Shown piece after piece: positions 40,621 to 48,676 of a stretch of 50,245 nucleotides of DNA. The notes beneath the pieces were generated by a model. That model saw nothing but the letters and a program-made list of their open reading frames with translations. It had not been told where the DNA came from and ran no database searches. How positions within the stretch are numbered: position 1 is the first letter of the stretch; each line of letters opens with the position of its first letter. Source of the DNA: JALZDI01 sp965653225 (GTDB lineage Bacteria > Actinomycetota > Actinomycetes > Propionibacteriales > Nocardioidaceae). The translations under genes were made by a program, and so were the position numbers. The stretch covers positions 1 to 50,245 of the forward strand of contig CBFGZI010000008.1 in NCBI GenBank assembly GCA_965653225.1. The letters are read 5' to 3'.

Positions 40621-41501
40621 CCAGAGCCGACGGCTCCGGGGGGCACGCCGACGGCCAGACGTCGTTCCTCCTCGGCCTTGTGGGCGTGGGGATCGGCGCG
40701 TCGCTGACGCCGGCCATGCAGGTCCGCGAGGGTCGCGAGGCGGGTCTCGCGGTGAGCTACCGCCTCATCGACGCGGGCCGGCTCGGCCTGGGTGTCGAGG
40801 ACCTGCCGGACCTCATCACGTGGGCGCAGCGACTCGGCTTCGACGGGCTCAACATCACCCACCCGTTCAAGCAGGCGGTGGTGCCGCTGCTGGACGAGCT
40901 GTCCCAGGACGCCGCCGACCTCGGCGCGGTGAACACGGTGCTGTTCCGCGACGGCCGCCGGTTCGGCCGCAACACCGACTGGTCGGGGTACGGCCGGGCG
41001 TTCCGGTCGGTGCTGCCCGACGCGGTGCACGACCGGGCGGTCCTCGTCGGCGCGGGCGGCGCTGGGGTGGCCGTGGGGTACGGCCTGCTCGCCCAGGGCG
41101 CCGAGCACGTCGCCGTCCTGGACACCGACGTGGAGCGCGCCGACGCGTGCGCCGTACGGCTGGCGAAGCGGTTCGGTGACGGCCGGGTGTCGGTGGTCGA
41201 GGACCTGGGCGGGGCTCTCGAGGAGTCGCACGGGCTGGTCAACGCGACGCCCGTCGGCATGCGCGGGCACCCCGGCATGCCGGTCCCTCCCGACCTGGTG
41301 CACGACGGGCTGTGGGTGTCCGACGTCGTCTACTTCCCGCTGGAGACCGAGCTGACCACACTCGCCCGCGAACGGGGCTGCCGGGTCCTGCCCGGCGGCA
41401 GCATGGCCGTGCAGCAGGCGGTCGGAGCGTTCGAGTACTTCACCGGACGGCCGGCCGACGCCGAGCGCATGACCCGGCACTTCGAGGAGCTCACGGCCTG
41501 A
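40617..41501 (+). CDS. Shikimate/quinate dehydrogenase (catabolic)
   Basis: This NAD(P)-dependent dehydrogenase has 294 residues and oxidises shikimate to 3-dehydroshikimate. IGASLTPAMQ, LNITHPFKQAVVP (catalytic Lys), GAVNTVLFRDG and GRNTDWSGYGRAF (Asp) are the substrate motifs; LVGAGGAGVAVGYGLL is the nucleotide site, and DTDVERAD suggests NAD. The operon with transporter and dehydratase shows a catabolic, not biosynthetic, role. The GTG overlaps the transporter stop. Confidence 0.9.
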   Translation: MTRADGSGGHADGQTSFLLGLVGVGIGASLTPAMQVREGREAGLAVSYRLIDAGRLGLGVEDLPDLITWAQRLGFDGLNITHPFKQAVVPLLDELSQDAADLGAVNTVLFRDGRRFGRNTDWSGYGRAFRSVLPDAVHDRAVLVGAGGAGVAVGYGLLAQGAEHVAVLDTDVERADACAVRLAKRFGDGRVSVVEDLGGALEESHGLVNATPVGMRGHPGMPVPPDLVHDGLWVSDVVYFPLETELTTLARERGCRVLPGGSMAVQQAVGAFEYFTGRPADAERMTRHFEELTA

Positions 41502-43315
41502 TGCGCAAGAGCATCGCGACCGTCTCGCTCAGCGGCCTGCTGGCCGACAAGCTGACCGCGATCGCGCGGGCCGGGTTCGACGGCGTCGAGGTCTTCGACA
41601 ACGACCTGGTCGCATCGCCGCTGTCACCGAGAGAGGTCGCCGCCCGGTGCGCCGACCTCGGCCTCACGGTCGAGCTGTTCCAGCCGCTGCGCGACATCGA
41701 GTCGCTGCCTCCAGAGCTGTTCGAGGAGGCGCTCCACCGGATGCGGGTCAAGCTGGCGGTGATGGAACAGCTCGGGGTGTCGACGGTGCTGGCCTGTTCC
41801 AACGTACGGCCGGACGCGGTGGCCGACCGCGACCTCGCGGCGGCACAGCTGCACGCGGTCGGCGAGTTGGCCGCCGAGCACGGCGTGACGGTCGCCTACG
41901 AGGCGCTCGCGTGGGGCCGACATGTCAACCGGGTCGGCCAGGCCTGGGATGCGGTCGTACGCGCCGACCATCCGGCGGTCACGCTCGCGGTCGACACCTT
42001 CCACATGCTCGCCCGCGGTGACGGCGGGTCCGCACTCGCCGGCGTGCCGGGCGAGCGCATCGGCTTCCTGCAGGTGGCAGACGCCCCACTGCTGGAGATG
42101 AGCGTGCTGGAGTGGAGCCGGCACTTCCGCTGTTTCCCGGGACAGGGCGCCCTTGACGTCACCGGTGTCGTGGCGGCCGTCCTCCGCGCCGGCTACCGCG
42201 GCCCGCTGTCGCTGGAGGTGTTCAGCGACGTGGTTCGCGAGGTCGAGCCGGGAACCACCGCCCGCGACGCCATGCGGTCGCTGCTGTTCCTGGAGGACCA
42301 GCTCGCCGGTGTCGTACGCGGGCCCGCCGCCGAACTGGTGTCCGCGGCACCGCCACCCGCGCAGACCGACGCGGCCTTCCTGGAGGTCGCCAGCCCCCGC
42401 GGCGACGACACCACAGGGCGGCTGCTGCAGGGCCTGGGCTTCGAACCCGTCGGACGCCACCGCACCAAGGCCGTCACCTGGTGGCGCAACGGCGACGCCC
42501 ACGTCGTGGTCAACGAGTCCGACCCGACACCCGGAGCGCTCGCCACGGCGGTCGGCGTCACCGCGCCGCCGGTCGGTGCGGTGGCCGACCGGGCGAAGGA
42601 CCTGTTGTGGCCGGCGGTGGACGCCATGCGCGCGGCCGAGGACGCACCGCTGCCGGGCATCACGTCGCCCTCAGGGCTGCACGTGTTCGTCAGCGACGTG
42701 CGCGGCAGCCGCGACGACTGGCAGCAGGACTTCCTCGTCACCGACGACCCGGGCCGGGACGGGGCCGGCACCCTGCGCGGGATCGACCACGTCGGTGTCG
42801 CCGTGCGGCCCGAGCAGCTGAACGAGGAGGTCGCGTTCTTCCGCACGCTGTTCGACCTCTCCCCCGGAGCGGTCGAGGAGTTCATGGAGCCGCACGGCCG
42901 ACTGCGCAGCCGTGCGCTGCGACCGGCCAAGGGCGACCTGCGCGTCGTCCTCAACGTCGCCGACACCGGACCCGGCCACGACGCACCGCTCGGCGTCAAC
43001 CAGGTGGCGTTCGCCTGCGCCGACGTGGCGGCCGTCGTACGCATGCTGCGGTCGCGCGACGTGCCGCTGATGTCGGTGCCGGACAGCTACTACACCGACC
43101 TCGACGCGCGCTTCGGCCTGGACGACGACGTGCTCGACGAGCTGCGCGAGCATCAGCTGCTCTACGACCGCAGCGGCGGCGGAGAGCTGCTGCACGCCTA
43201 CACCCACGTGCTGCCGACCGGCTTCTACGTCGAGCTGCTCGAACGCCGGGGTGGCTACGACGCGTACGGCAGCCCCAACACGCACGTGCGGCTCGCGGCA
43301 CAGTCGACGGCGTGA
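41501..43315 (+). CDS. 3-dehydroshikimate dehydratase fused to HPPD-like domain (QsuB/QuiC type)
   Basis: The product has 604 residues. The N-terminal TIM barrel (1-275) converts 3-dehydroshikimate to protocatechuate; metal ligands appear in VAYEALAWG (Glu), AVDTFHM (Asp, His), LQVAD (Gln) and LSLEVFSD (Glu). Residues about 340-604 are two VOC modules like 4-hydroxyphenylpyruvate dioxygenase. Of the iron triad, His430 (GIDHVGVAV) and Glu578 (FYVELLERR) are kept, but the middle His position is Gln501 (GVNQVAF), so dioxygenase activity is doubtful. The ATG shares one base with the previous stop (TGATG). Protocatechuate ring-cleavage genes and 3-dehydroquinase are not in the window. Confidence 0.9.
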   Translation: MRKSIATVSLSGLLADKLTAIARAGFDGVEVFDNDLVASPLSPREVAARCADLGLTVELFQPLRDIESLPPELFEEALHRMRVKLAVMEQLGVSTVLACSNVRPDAVADRDLAAAQLHAVGELAAEHGVTVAYEALAWGRHVNRVGQAWDAVVRADHPAVTLAVDTFHMLARGDGGSALAGVPGERIGFLQVADAPLLEMSVLEWSRHFRCFPGQGALDVTGVVAAVLRAGYRGPLSLEVFSDVVREVEPGTTARDAMRSLLFLEDQLAGVVRGPAAELVSAAPPPAQTDAAFLEVASPRGDDTTGRLLQGLGFEPVGRHRTKAVTWWRNGDAHVVVNESDPTPGALATAVGVTAPPVGAVADRAKDLLWPAVDAMRAAEDAPLPGITSPSGLHVFVSDVRGSRDDWQQDFLVTDDPGRDGAGTLRGIDHVGVAVRPEQLNEEVAFFRTLFDLSPGAVEEFMEPHGRLRSRALRPAKGDLRVVLNVADTGPGHDAPLGVNQVAFACADVAAVVRMLRSRDVPLMSVPDSYYTDLDARFGLDDDVLDELREHQLLYDRSGGGELLHAYTHVLPTGFYVELLERRGGYDAYGSPNTHVRLAAQSTA

Positions 43316-43330
43316 GCCTTCGGCGTGGGA

Positions 43331-43400
43331 CCACAAGCCATGTAACCGGGTCGCGTGGGCGCCTCCCGTGGCGTATGAACCTCGGGAACGGCCCACTCGC
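43331..43400 (+). repeat. Structured interspersed repeat, copy C
   Basis: The copy has CCATGTAACCGGG, six nucleotides, GGGCGCCTCCC (43357-43367), a 16-nt loop with GGCGTATGAACC, and GGGAACGGCCC (43384-43394). Three inner pairs are lost, but the third pair has changed from T-A to G-C on both sides. It is just past the stop of the dehydratase gene. Confidence 0.75.
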
Positions 43401-43602
43401 CTTGGTGGGGCCCTCCGCGCCGGTGGTGGAAGCCGCCCTGTCGGCACCGGTTGCTGGCATGGGGCGGCCAGTTGGTCCTTCTGAACCCGCACCCGCCGCT
43501 TGTCGGCTCACGGCCGCCTGACGCTGCGTTTCAGACGGGCAGCTAGGAGACGGTTGGGGAGCGTTTCCTGTCGGGTTCCGCGCCGCCGGACTCGGGTCCC
43601 AC

Positions 43603-43675
43603 CACCAGCCATGTAACCGGGGCTTACGGTTCCTTTCCTCGGCGTATGAACCCCGGGAAGGGACCACACGCCGAG
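43603..43675 (+). repeat. Structured interspersed repeat, copy D
   Basis: The copy has CCATGTAACCGGG, six nucleotides, GGTTCCTTTCC (43628-43638), a 16-nt loop with GGCGTATGAACC, and GGGAAGGGACC (43655-43665). All 11 positions pair, two as G-T wobbles. Pair 5 is C-G here but G-C in copies A and B, a compensatory change. The 43316-43836 gap has no gene; it holds copies C and D and the repeat that follows. Confidence 0.8.
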
Positions 43676-43708
43676 GGAAGCCCGTTGGTGCCAGCGCCGG
43701 ACCCCGTC

Positions 43709-43827
43709 GTGACGCGCCACACTCCACTCGTGACGCGCCAAGATTCTTGCAAGATGTGCGGGAATCTTGACGCGTCACCACATCGCGACGGCGGACGCCA
43801 ACCCGGAATCTTGACGCGTCACCACAT
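43709..43827. repeat. Inverted and direct repeats built on TGACGCGTCA
   Basis: GTGACGCGCCA occurs at 43709 and 43730, and the reverse form at 43761-43783 and 43805-43827 (a 23-bp exact direct repeat, 44 bp apart). GTGACGCGCCAAGATTC (43730-43746) and GAATCTTGACGCGTCAC (43762-43778) form a 17-bp stem with one mismatch and a 15-nt loop. The core TGACGCGTCA is itself palindromic. The last unit ends 9 bp before the lutC stop codon. Confidence 0.75.
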
Positions 43828-43836
43828 GTCGGACGG

Positions 43837-44445
43837 CTAGCCGGGAACAACCACGAACACGTGCAGGGTGCGCGGCCCGTGCACGCCCTCGACCCGGTCG
43901 AGCTCGATGTCGCTGGTCGCGGACGGGCCACTGACCCAGGTCTGCGGCCGATGCGGGTCGAGCACGGACACCGCCTGCGGCACGTCGTGGACGACCTGGT
44001 CCTCCCGTAGCACGCAGACGTGCACGTCGGGCACCAGGCTCAGCGCGCGCCGGCCCTGACCCGGTCCGTGGTCCAGCACGATGGTGCCGGTGGTCGCGAC
44101 CGCGACGGCCGCGGTGGTGACGACCGCGTCGACGCCGTCCAGCTCGGCGGTGGACAGGCCGCTGTCGCGTACGCCGCGGTCCACGGTCCAGGGGAAGCCG
44201 TCGGGCACCACCACGCGCTCCATCCCCTCGAGGGCGGAGGCGAGCCGGTCCGCGAGGTCGCTCTCCGTGCAACGCTGCGCGGTCGCGCGGTAGTCGGTGA
44301 CGCGTTCCAGGAACAGGTCGACCAGCTCGGCCGCCGACGGTGTCGAGGCGCGGTCGCGGTAGCCCCCCGGGACCGGCTGCAGCGACGGGCGCGGCTCCCC
44401 GAGTGCGTCGCGTACCCGGCCCAGGATCTCCTCACGCGCGCTCAT
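43837..44445 (-). CDS. lutC: LUD-domain protein LutC
   Basis: The product is the third subunit of the LutABC L-lactate oxidation complex, 202 residues. AREEILGRVRDAL at the N-terminus, DAVVTTAAVAVATTGTIVLDHGPGQGRRALSLVPDVHVCVL and a final DIELDRVEGVHGPRTLHVFVV are typical of the LUD domain. The ATG at 44445 has AAGGGGG and overlaps the end of lutB by 14 bp. The order lutA-lutB-lutC is canonical. Confidence 0.9.
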   Translation of the reverse strand: MSAREEILGRVRDALGEPRPSLQPVPGGYRDRASTPSAAELVDLFLERVTDYRATAQRCTESDLADRLASALEGMERVVVPDGFPWTVDRGVRDSGLSTAELDGVDAVVTTAAVAVATTGTIVLDHGPGQGRRALSLVPDVHVCVLREDQVVHDVPQAVSVLDPHRPQTWVSGPSATSDIELDRVEGVHGPRTLHVFVVVPG

Positions 44446-45928
44446 CGCTGCCCCCTTCCCGATGCGTGCGTGCCCACCAGGCCCGGAACGACTCCGGTGG
44501 CGGCGCGGGCGCGTCCCGGGCGTCGCCCCACAGCGATGCCGGCCAGGGCAGGCGCCTGAGCACTTGTCGTCCACCTGACGAGGCACGGCGACCCGTTCGG
44601 CGCAGCACACGACCCACCGCGCCGACGCCGCGTTCGACCCGCGCGAGCCGCCGGTGGTCCCCGAGCGCCCATGAGGCGGCCCTCATCGCCACCGCCTCCG
44701 GCTTCGGCGGCCGGTCACCGCGGTGGGCGTCGACCACCTCCGACCGCAGATGCACCAAGACCTCGGGGATGTCGATGCGCACCGGGCACACCTCGAAGCA
44801 GGCGCCGCACAGCGACGACGCGTACGGCAGCGAGTCGGTCTGCGGGTCGGCACCGGGTCCCTTCAGCAGCGGGTTGAGGATCGCGCCGATCGGTCCGGGG
44901 TAGACCGACCCGTACGCGTGGCCGCCCGTGCGCTCGTACACCGGGCACACGTTCAGGCAGGCCGAGCACCGGATGCAGCGCAGCGCCTGGCGACCGACCT
45001 CGTCGGCGAGCGCGCGCGTGCGCCCGTTGTCGAGCAGGACCACATGCATCTCCTGCGGACCGTCTCCGGGGGTGACGCCCGACCACGTCGAGGTGTACGG
45101 GTTCATCCGCTCACCGGTGGACGAGCGCGGCAGCAGCTGCAGGAACACGTCGAGGTCCGCCCACGTCGGCACCACCTTCTCGATGCCCACGACCGACACG
45201 AGCACCTCCGGCAATGTCAGGCACATCCGTCCGTTGCCCTCGGACTCGACGACCACCAGCGTGCCCGTCTCGGCGACCGCGAAGTTCGCACCCGAGACCG
45301 CCATCCGCGCGTCGAGGAACTTCTGCCGCAGGTGCGAGCGCGCGGCAGCGGTGAGCTCGGCCGGCTCGTCGGACAGGTCGTCCGGTGCGGGGCGCCCGAC
45401 CTGCCGCATCCGGTCGCGGAATATCTCGCGGATCTCGGCGCGGTTGCGGTGGATCGCGGGCACCAGGATGTGGCTGGGCAGGTCGTCGCCGAGCTGCACG
45501 ATCAGCTCGGCGAGGTCGGTCTCCCACGCGGCCACCCCGTGCTCGGCGAGCGCCTCGTTGAGGCCGATCTCCTGGGTCGCCATCGACTTGACCTTCACGA
45601 CCTCGTCGATGTGGTGCTGGCGTGCGACGTCGGCGACGACCGCGCACGCCTCCGCGGCGTCACGGGCCCAGTGCACCACGACGCCGCGCTCCGTCAGGGA
45701 CGCCTCGAGCTGCAGGAGTCGCTCGTCGAGCCGCGCGAGGGTGTTGTCCTTGACCGCCGCGCCGGCCAGCCGCAGCTCCTCCCACGCCTCGACCTCCCCG
45801 ACGACGGACGCGCGCTTGGCCCGGATGGTCGAGGTGGCGTGCGCCAGGTTCTGCCGGAGCTGGGAGTCGGCCAGCGCGCTGCGCGCCGCGGTCGGGAACG
45901 CGGGCATCCCCACGAACGTCGCGGTCAT
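44432..45928 (-). CDS. lutB: Iron-sulfur LUD protein LutB
   Basis: The product has 498 residues. The N-terminal LUD domain has VKVKSMATQEIGLNEAL and AVSGANFAVAETGTLVVVESEGNGRM. Two 4Fe-4S motifs follow: CIRCSACLNVCPVY and CGACFEVCPVRI. A C-terminal basic extension ends the protein. It carries electrons in lactate-to-pyruvate oxidation with LutA and LutC. The ATG overlaps the lutA stop in an ATGA; MTATFVGMPAFP is the usual start. Confidence 0.92.
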   Translation of the reverse strand: MTATFVGMPAFPTAARSALADSQLRQNLAHATSTIRAKRASVVGEVEAWEELRLAGAAVKDNTLARLDERLLQLEASLTERGVVVHWARDAAEACAVVADVARQHHIDEVVKVKSMATQEIGLNEALAEHGVAAWETDLAELIVQLGDDLPSHILVPAIHRNRAEIREIFRDRMRQVGRPAPDDLSDEPAELTAAARSHLRQKFLDARMAVSGANFAVAETGTLVVVESEGNGRMCLTLPEVLVSVVGIEKVVPTWADLDVFLQLLPRSSTGERMNPYTSTWSGVTPGDGPQEMHVVLLDNGRTRALADEVGRQALRCIRCSACLNVCPVYERTGGHAYGSVYPGPIGAILNPLLKGPGADPQTDSLPYASSLCGACFEVCPVRIDIPEVLVHLRSEVVDAHRGDRPPKPEAVAMRAASWALGDHRRLARVERGVGAVGRVLRRTGRRASSGGRQVLRRLPWPASLWGDARDAPAPPPESFRAWWARTHREGGSDERA

Positions 45929-46692
45929 GCGCTCACCACCTCTTCCGTGTCCGATGCGGGTGACTCCTCGGTGCTCGCTAAGACTTCGGCGAGATGCATC
46001 ACCCGCATGCCCGAGCGCTGCCGCGACAGCACACCGCCGATGTGCATCAGGCACGAGTTGTCGCCGGCGACCAGCACCTCGGCACCGGTGTCGCGTACGT
46101 GCCGTGCCTTGTCGGCACCCATGGCCACCGAGACGTCGGCGTTCTTGACGGCGAACGTGCCGCCGAAGCCGCAGCACTCCTCCGCCGCGGGCAGCGGCTC
46201 GAGGCGCAGCCCGCGCACCGCCTGCAGCAGCCGGGTCGGCCGGTCACCGACGTGCAGCATCCGCAGCGAGTGGCAGGTCGGGTGGTAGGTGACCCGGTGC
46301 GGGAAGTACGCACCGACGTCGACGACGCCCAGCACGTCCACGAGGAACTCCGACAGCTCGTACGTCCGTGGCGACACGGCCGCCACCGCGTCGGCGAGGG
46401 CGTCGTCGCCGCTGCGCTGCGCCACCAGCCGGTGCTGGTGCCGCACCGACCCGGCGCACGACCCCGACGGCGTGACGACGGCGTCGTACCCGGCGAACGC
46501 CTCGACGTGGTTGCGCACCAGCGGCACGGCCTCGTCGAGGTAGCCGGTGTTGACCATCGGCTGCCCGCAGCACGTCTGCCCGACCGGGAAGTCCACGTCG
46601 ACGCCCAGCCGGCGCAGCAGCCGCACCACCGCCTTCCCGGTGTCGGGGAACAAGGTGTCGTTGATACACGTGACCATGACTGCGACCCGCAT
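45925..46692 (-). CDS. lutA: Fe-S oxidoreductase LutA
   Basis: The product has 255 residues with two CCG domains: GQTCCGQPMVNTG and EECCGFGGTFAVKNADVS, both used for Fe-S or heterodisulfide-type clusters. VTCINDTLFPDTGKAVVRLL is the standard start of LutA. It is the first gene of lutABC. The ribosome site is weak. The DNA directly upstream is a kinase remnant, so the operon may have lost its original upstream partner and promoter. Confidence 0.92.
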   Translation of the reverse strand: MRVAVMVTCINDTLFPDTGKAVVRLLRRLGVDVDFPVGQTCCGQPMVNTGYLDEAVPLVRNHVEAFAGYDAVVTPSGSCAGSVRHQHRLVAQRSGDDALADAVAAVSPRTYELSEFLVDVLGVVDVGAYFPHRVTYHPTCHSLRMLHVGDRPTRLLQAVRGLRLEPLPAAEECCGFGGTFAVKNADVSVAMGADKARHVRDTGAEVLVAGDNSCLMHIGGVLSRQRSGMRVMHLAEVLASTEESPASDTEEVVSA

Positions 46693-46697
46693 GGGTG

Positions 46698-46963
46698 TCA
46701 CTGTGGCACGGCCGCCTTTTTCATGCTCTCCGCCTCGTCCCAGCCGTGGTCCGCGGGGCTGGGTTCGTACCGCCGCAGGCGGTGCGTACGCCCCACCAGG
46801 TCGCGCATCGCCCCCAGGTCCGGCAGCGCGCGCCAAGCGACCGGGCCTGCACCAGCACGTTGCCCAGCGCGGTCGCCTCGACGGGCCCGGCGAGCACCGG
46901 CAGGCCGCACGCGTCCGCGGTCAGCCGGCACAGCAGCGACTTGAGCGCCGACCCGGCCCGGTC
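46698..46963 (-). pseudogene. C-terminal remnant of an FGGY carbohydrate kinase, probably rhamnulokinase
   Basis: Read leftward from 46963, the sequence gives ALKSLLCRLTADACG, LPVLAGPVEATALGNVLVQ and ARSLG, typical of FGGY kinase C-termini. At a GCGCGCGC run (about 46824-46834) two extra bases shift the frame; the next frame continues ALPDLGAMRDLVGRTHRLRRYEPS to a stop at 46698. The N-terminal four-fifths is missing and replaced by the Ser/Thr kinase gene. In several actinobacteria rhamnose genes neighbour lutABC, which makes rhamnulokinase likely. Confidence 0.75.
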
Positions 46964-48499
46964 CTACTTCGCTGTGTGTCCGGACGAAACCAGGAGGACG
47001 AGCTCCGAACCGTCCGCCGTCGCGCCCGGCGCCGGGTAGCTGCCGAGCACGGTGTCCTTGCTCGCAGCGGAGTCGACGGGGACCTTCTTGACGTGCACCT
47101 CCTGGGCCTTCAGCCGTTCCTCCACGTCGTGCGCGTCCGCGCCGACGACGTCGCTGGGGACTCGGTAGGACCCGCCCTCTTCGGAGGGTTTTCCGTTGCT
47201 GACAAGGAGCACGACGGTCTCCCCCGGTGTCAGCGGCTGCCCTGGACGGGGCAGTGACGCCACCACGGACTCCTTGGGCGACGAGGACTCGACGTCGGCC
47301 TTCGTCACCTCGTAGCCGCGGGCCTTGAGCCGCTCCTCGACCGTCTTGGCGTCCCCGCCGATGACGCCGTTGGGCACTACCGGACCGGAGGGTTTGTTGT
47401 CGGGCTTGGAGCTGTCTTGGTCCGGGCTACTCCGCTCAGAGGGGGTCGACGCCGGGTGCGACGTCGACGGGGACCGTTGCCGGCGTACGGGAGCGGTCTG
47501 TCCGGACCCGCCTGAGGACGGCCCGGCCGACGGCTGCTGATCCGATCTCGTCGTCATGACGAGCAGCGCTGCGACTGCCGCCAGTGCCGCGAGGCCGGCG
47601 ACCCAGGCCAGCATGCGCCGACGTCCCGGTGCACTCCCTGCTGTTCCGACTGCCGGCCCCGTGCCGCCGGGCGGGTACAGCGGGGCTGTGGCCGGCGCGT
47701 TCAGCGACTTCACGAGCGCATCGGCCATCTCGCCGGCGTCGCGGAACCGCTCCTCGGGTTCCTTGGCGGTGGCTCGTGCCACGACCTCGTCCAGCGCGGG
47801 CGGCACGCCTGGGGTCGACGCGCTCGGCGGTGGGACACGCTCGTGCAGGTGCCGCAACGCGACCGCTACCGGCGACTCCCCGGTGAACGGGAGCTCGCCG
47901 GTGAGCATCTGGAACAGCACCACTCCTAGCGAGTACAGGTCAGACCTGGGGCCCGCCGGCTCGCCGCGTGCCTGCTCCGGCGACAGGTACTGCGCCGTGC
48001 CCAGCAGCGCGCCGGTGTGGGTCAGCGATGCCTGACCCAGCGTCCGCGCGATGCCGAAGTCGGTCACCTTGACCTGACCGCGCTGGTCGACTATCACGTT
48101 GGCGGGCTTGACGTCGCGATGCACGATGCCTGCGGTGTGTGCCGCCGACAGGGCCTCGCACACCTGGGTGGTGACGTGCACGGCGTCGTCGGGCGAGAGG
48201 CGACCACGCTCCCTCAGCAGCCGCGACAGGTCGGCGCCAGGCACCAGCTCCATGACGATGAAGTGCTGCTGGCCGTCCTGGCCGTAGTCGTAGACCTGGG
48301 CGATGTTCGGATGGCTCAGCGCCGCCGCCGAGTGCGCCTCGCGCCGGAACCGCTCCACGAAGTCGGCCTCGGCCGCCAGGTCCTCCTTCAGCAGCTTCAC
48401 CGCCACCCGGCGGTCGAGACGCGTGTCGACCGCGGCGTGGACCGAGCCCATGCCACCTGCGGCGATGCGCTCCTCGAGGCGATAGCGCCCGGCAAGCAT
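46964..48499 (-). CDS. PASTA-domain Ser/Thr protein kinase
   Basis: This transmembrane kinase has 511 residues. The kinase domain (1-265) has AAGGMGSVH, catalytic Lys35 (VAVKLL), HRDVKPAN (127-134), DFG (147-149) and GTAQYLSPEQ. A Thr/Ser/Pro-rich linker and one TM helix (about 297-315) lead outside to two PASTA domains (PNGVIGGDAKTVEERLKARG and PSDVVGADAHDVEERLKAQ), which bind cell-wall fragments or lipid II. It is PknB-like in plan but with two PASTA units. It is divergent from the permease gene. Confidence 0.93.
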   Translation of the reverse strand: MLAGRYRLEERIAAGGMGSVHAAVDTRLDRRVAVKLLKEDLAAEADFVERFRREAHSAAALSHPNIAQVYDYGQDGQQHFIVMELVPGADLSRLLRERGRLSPDDAVHVTTQVCEALSAAHTAGIVHRDVKPANVIVDQRGQVKVTDFGIARTLGQASLTHTGALLGTAQYLSPEQARGEPAGPRSDLYSLGVVLFQMLTGELPFTGESPVAVALRHLHERVPPPSASTPGVPPALDEVVARATAKEPEERFRDAGEMADALVKSLNAPATAPLYPPGGTGPAVGTAGSAPGRRRMLAWVAGLAALAAVAALLVMTTRSDQQPSAGPSSGGSGQTAPVRRQRSPSTSHPASTPSERSSPDQDSSKPDNKPSGPVVPNGVIGGDAKTVEERLKARGYEVTKADVESSSPKESVVASLPRPGQPLTPGETVVLLVSNGKPSEEGGSYRVPSDVVGADAHDVEERLKAQEVHVKKVPVDSAASKDTVLGSYPAPGATADGSELVLLVSSGHTAK

Positions 48500-48676
48500 C
48501 AGTACTGCCCGGGCACGACGGTCACCAGCATGGGCAGAGAGGCTAGACCAGACCGGAGTCCCGGCCGACTTCGAACGGCACTCGACGGGACAGAGTGGCG
48601 CATTGTCCCCCGGCCCGCGCGGCTTGTACGTTCCCCCGAGTACCCGCCGACCCGAGGGCAGCGACGAGGAGGCCCA

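Noticed and set aside
43316..43836. Insertion sequence
   Set aside because: There is no transposase frame or flanking target duplication; only short repeats are present.
44723..46288. 521-codon plus-strand frame over lutB and lutA
   Set aside because: It is antisense to two well-recognised Lut genes and matches nothing.
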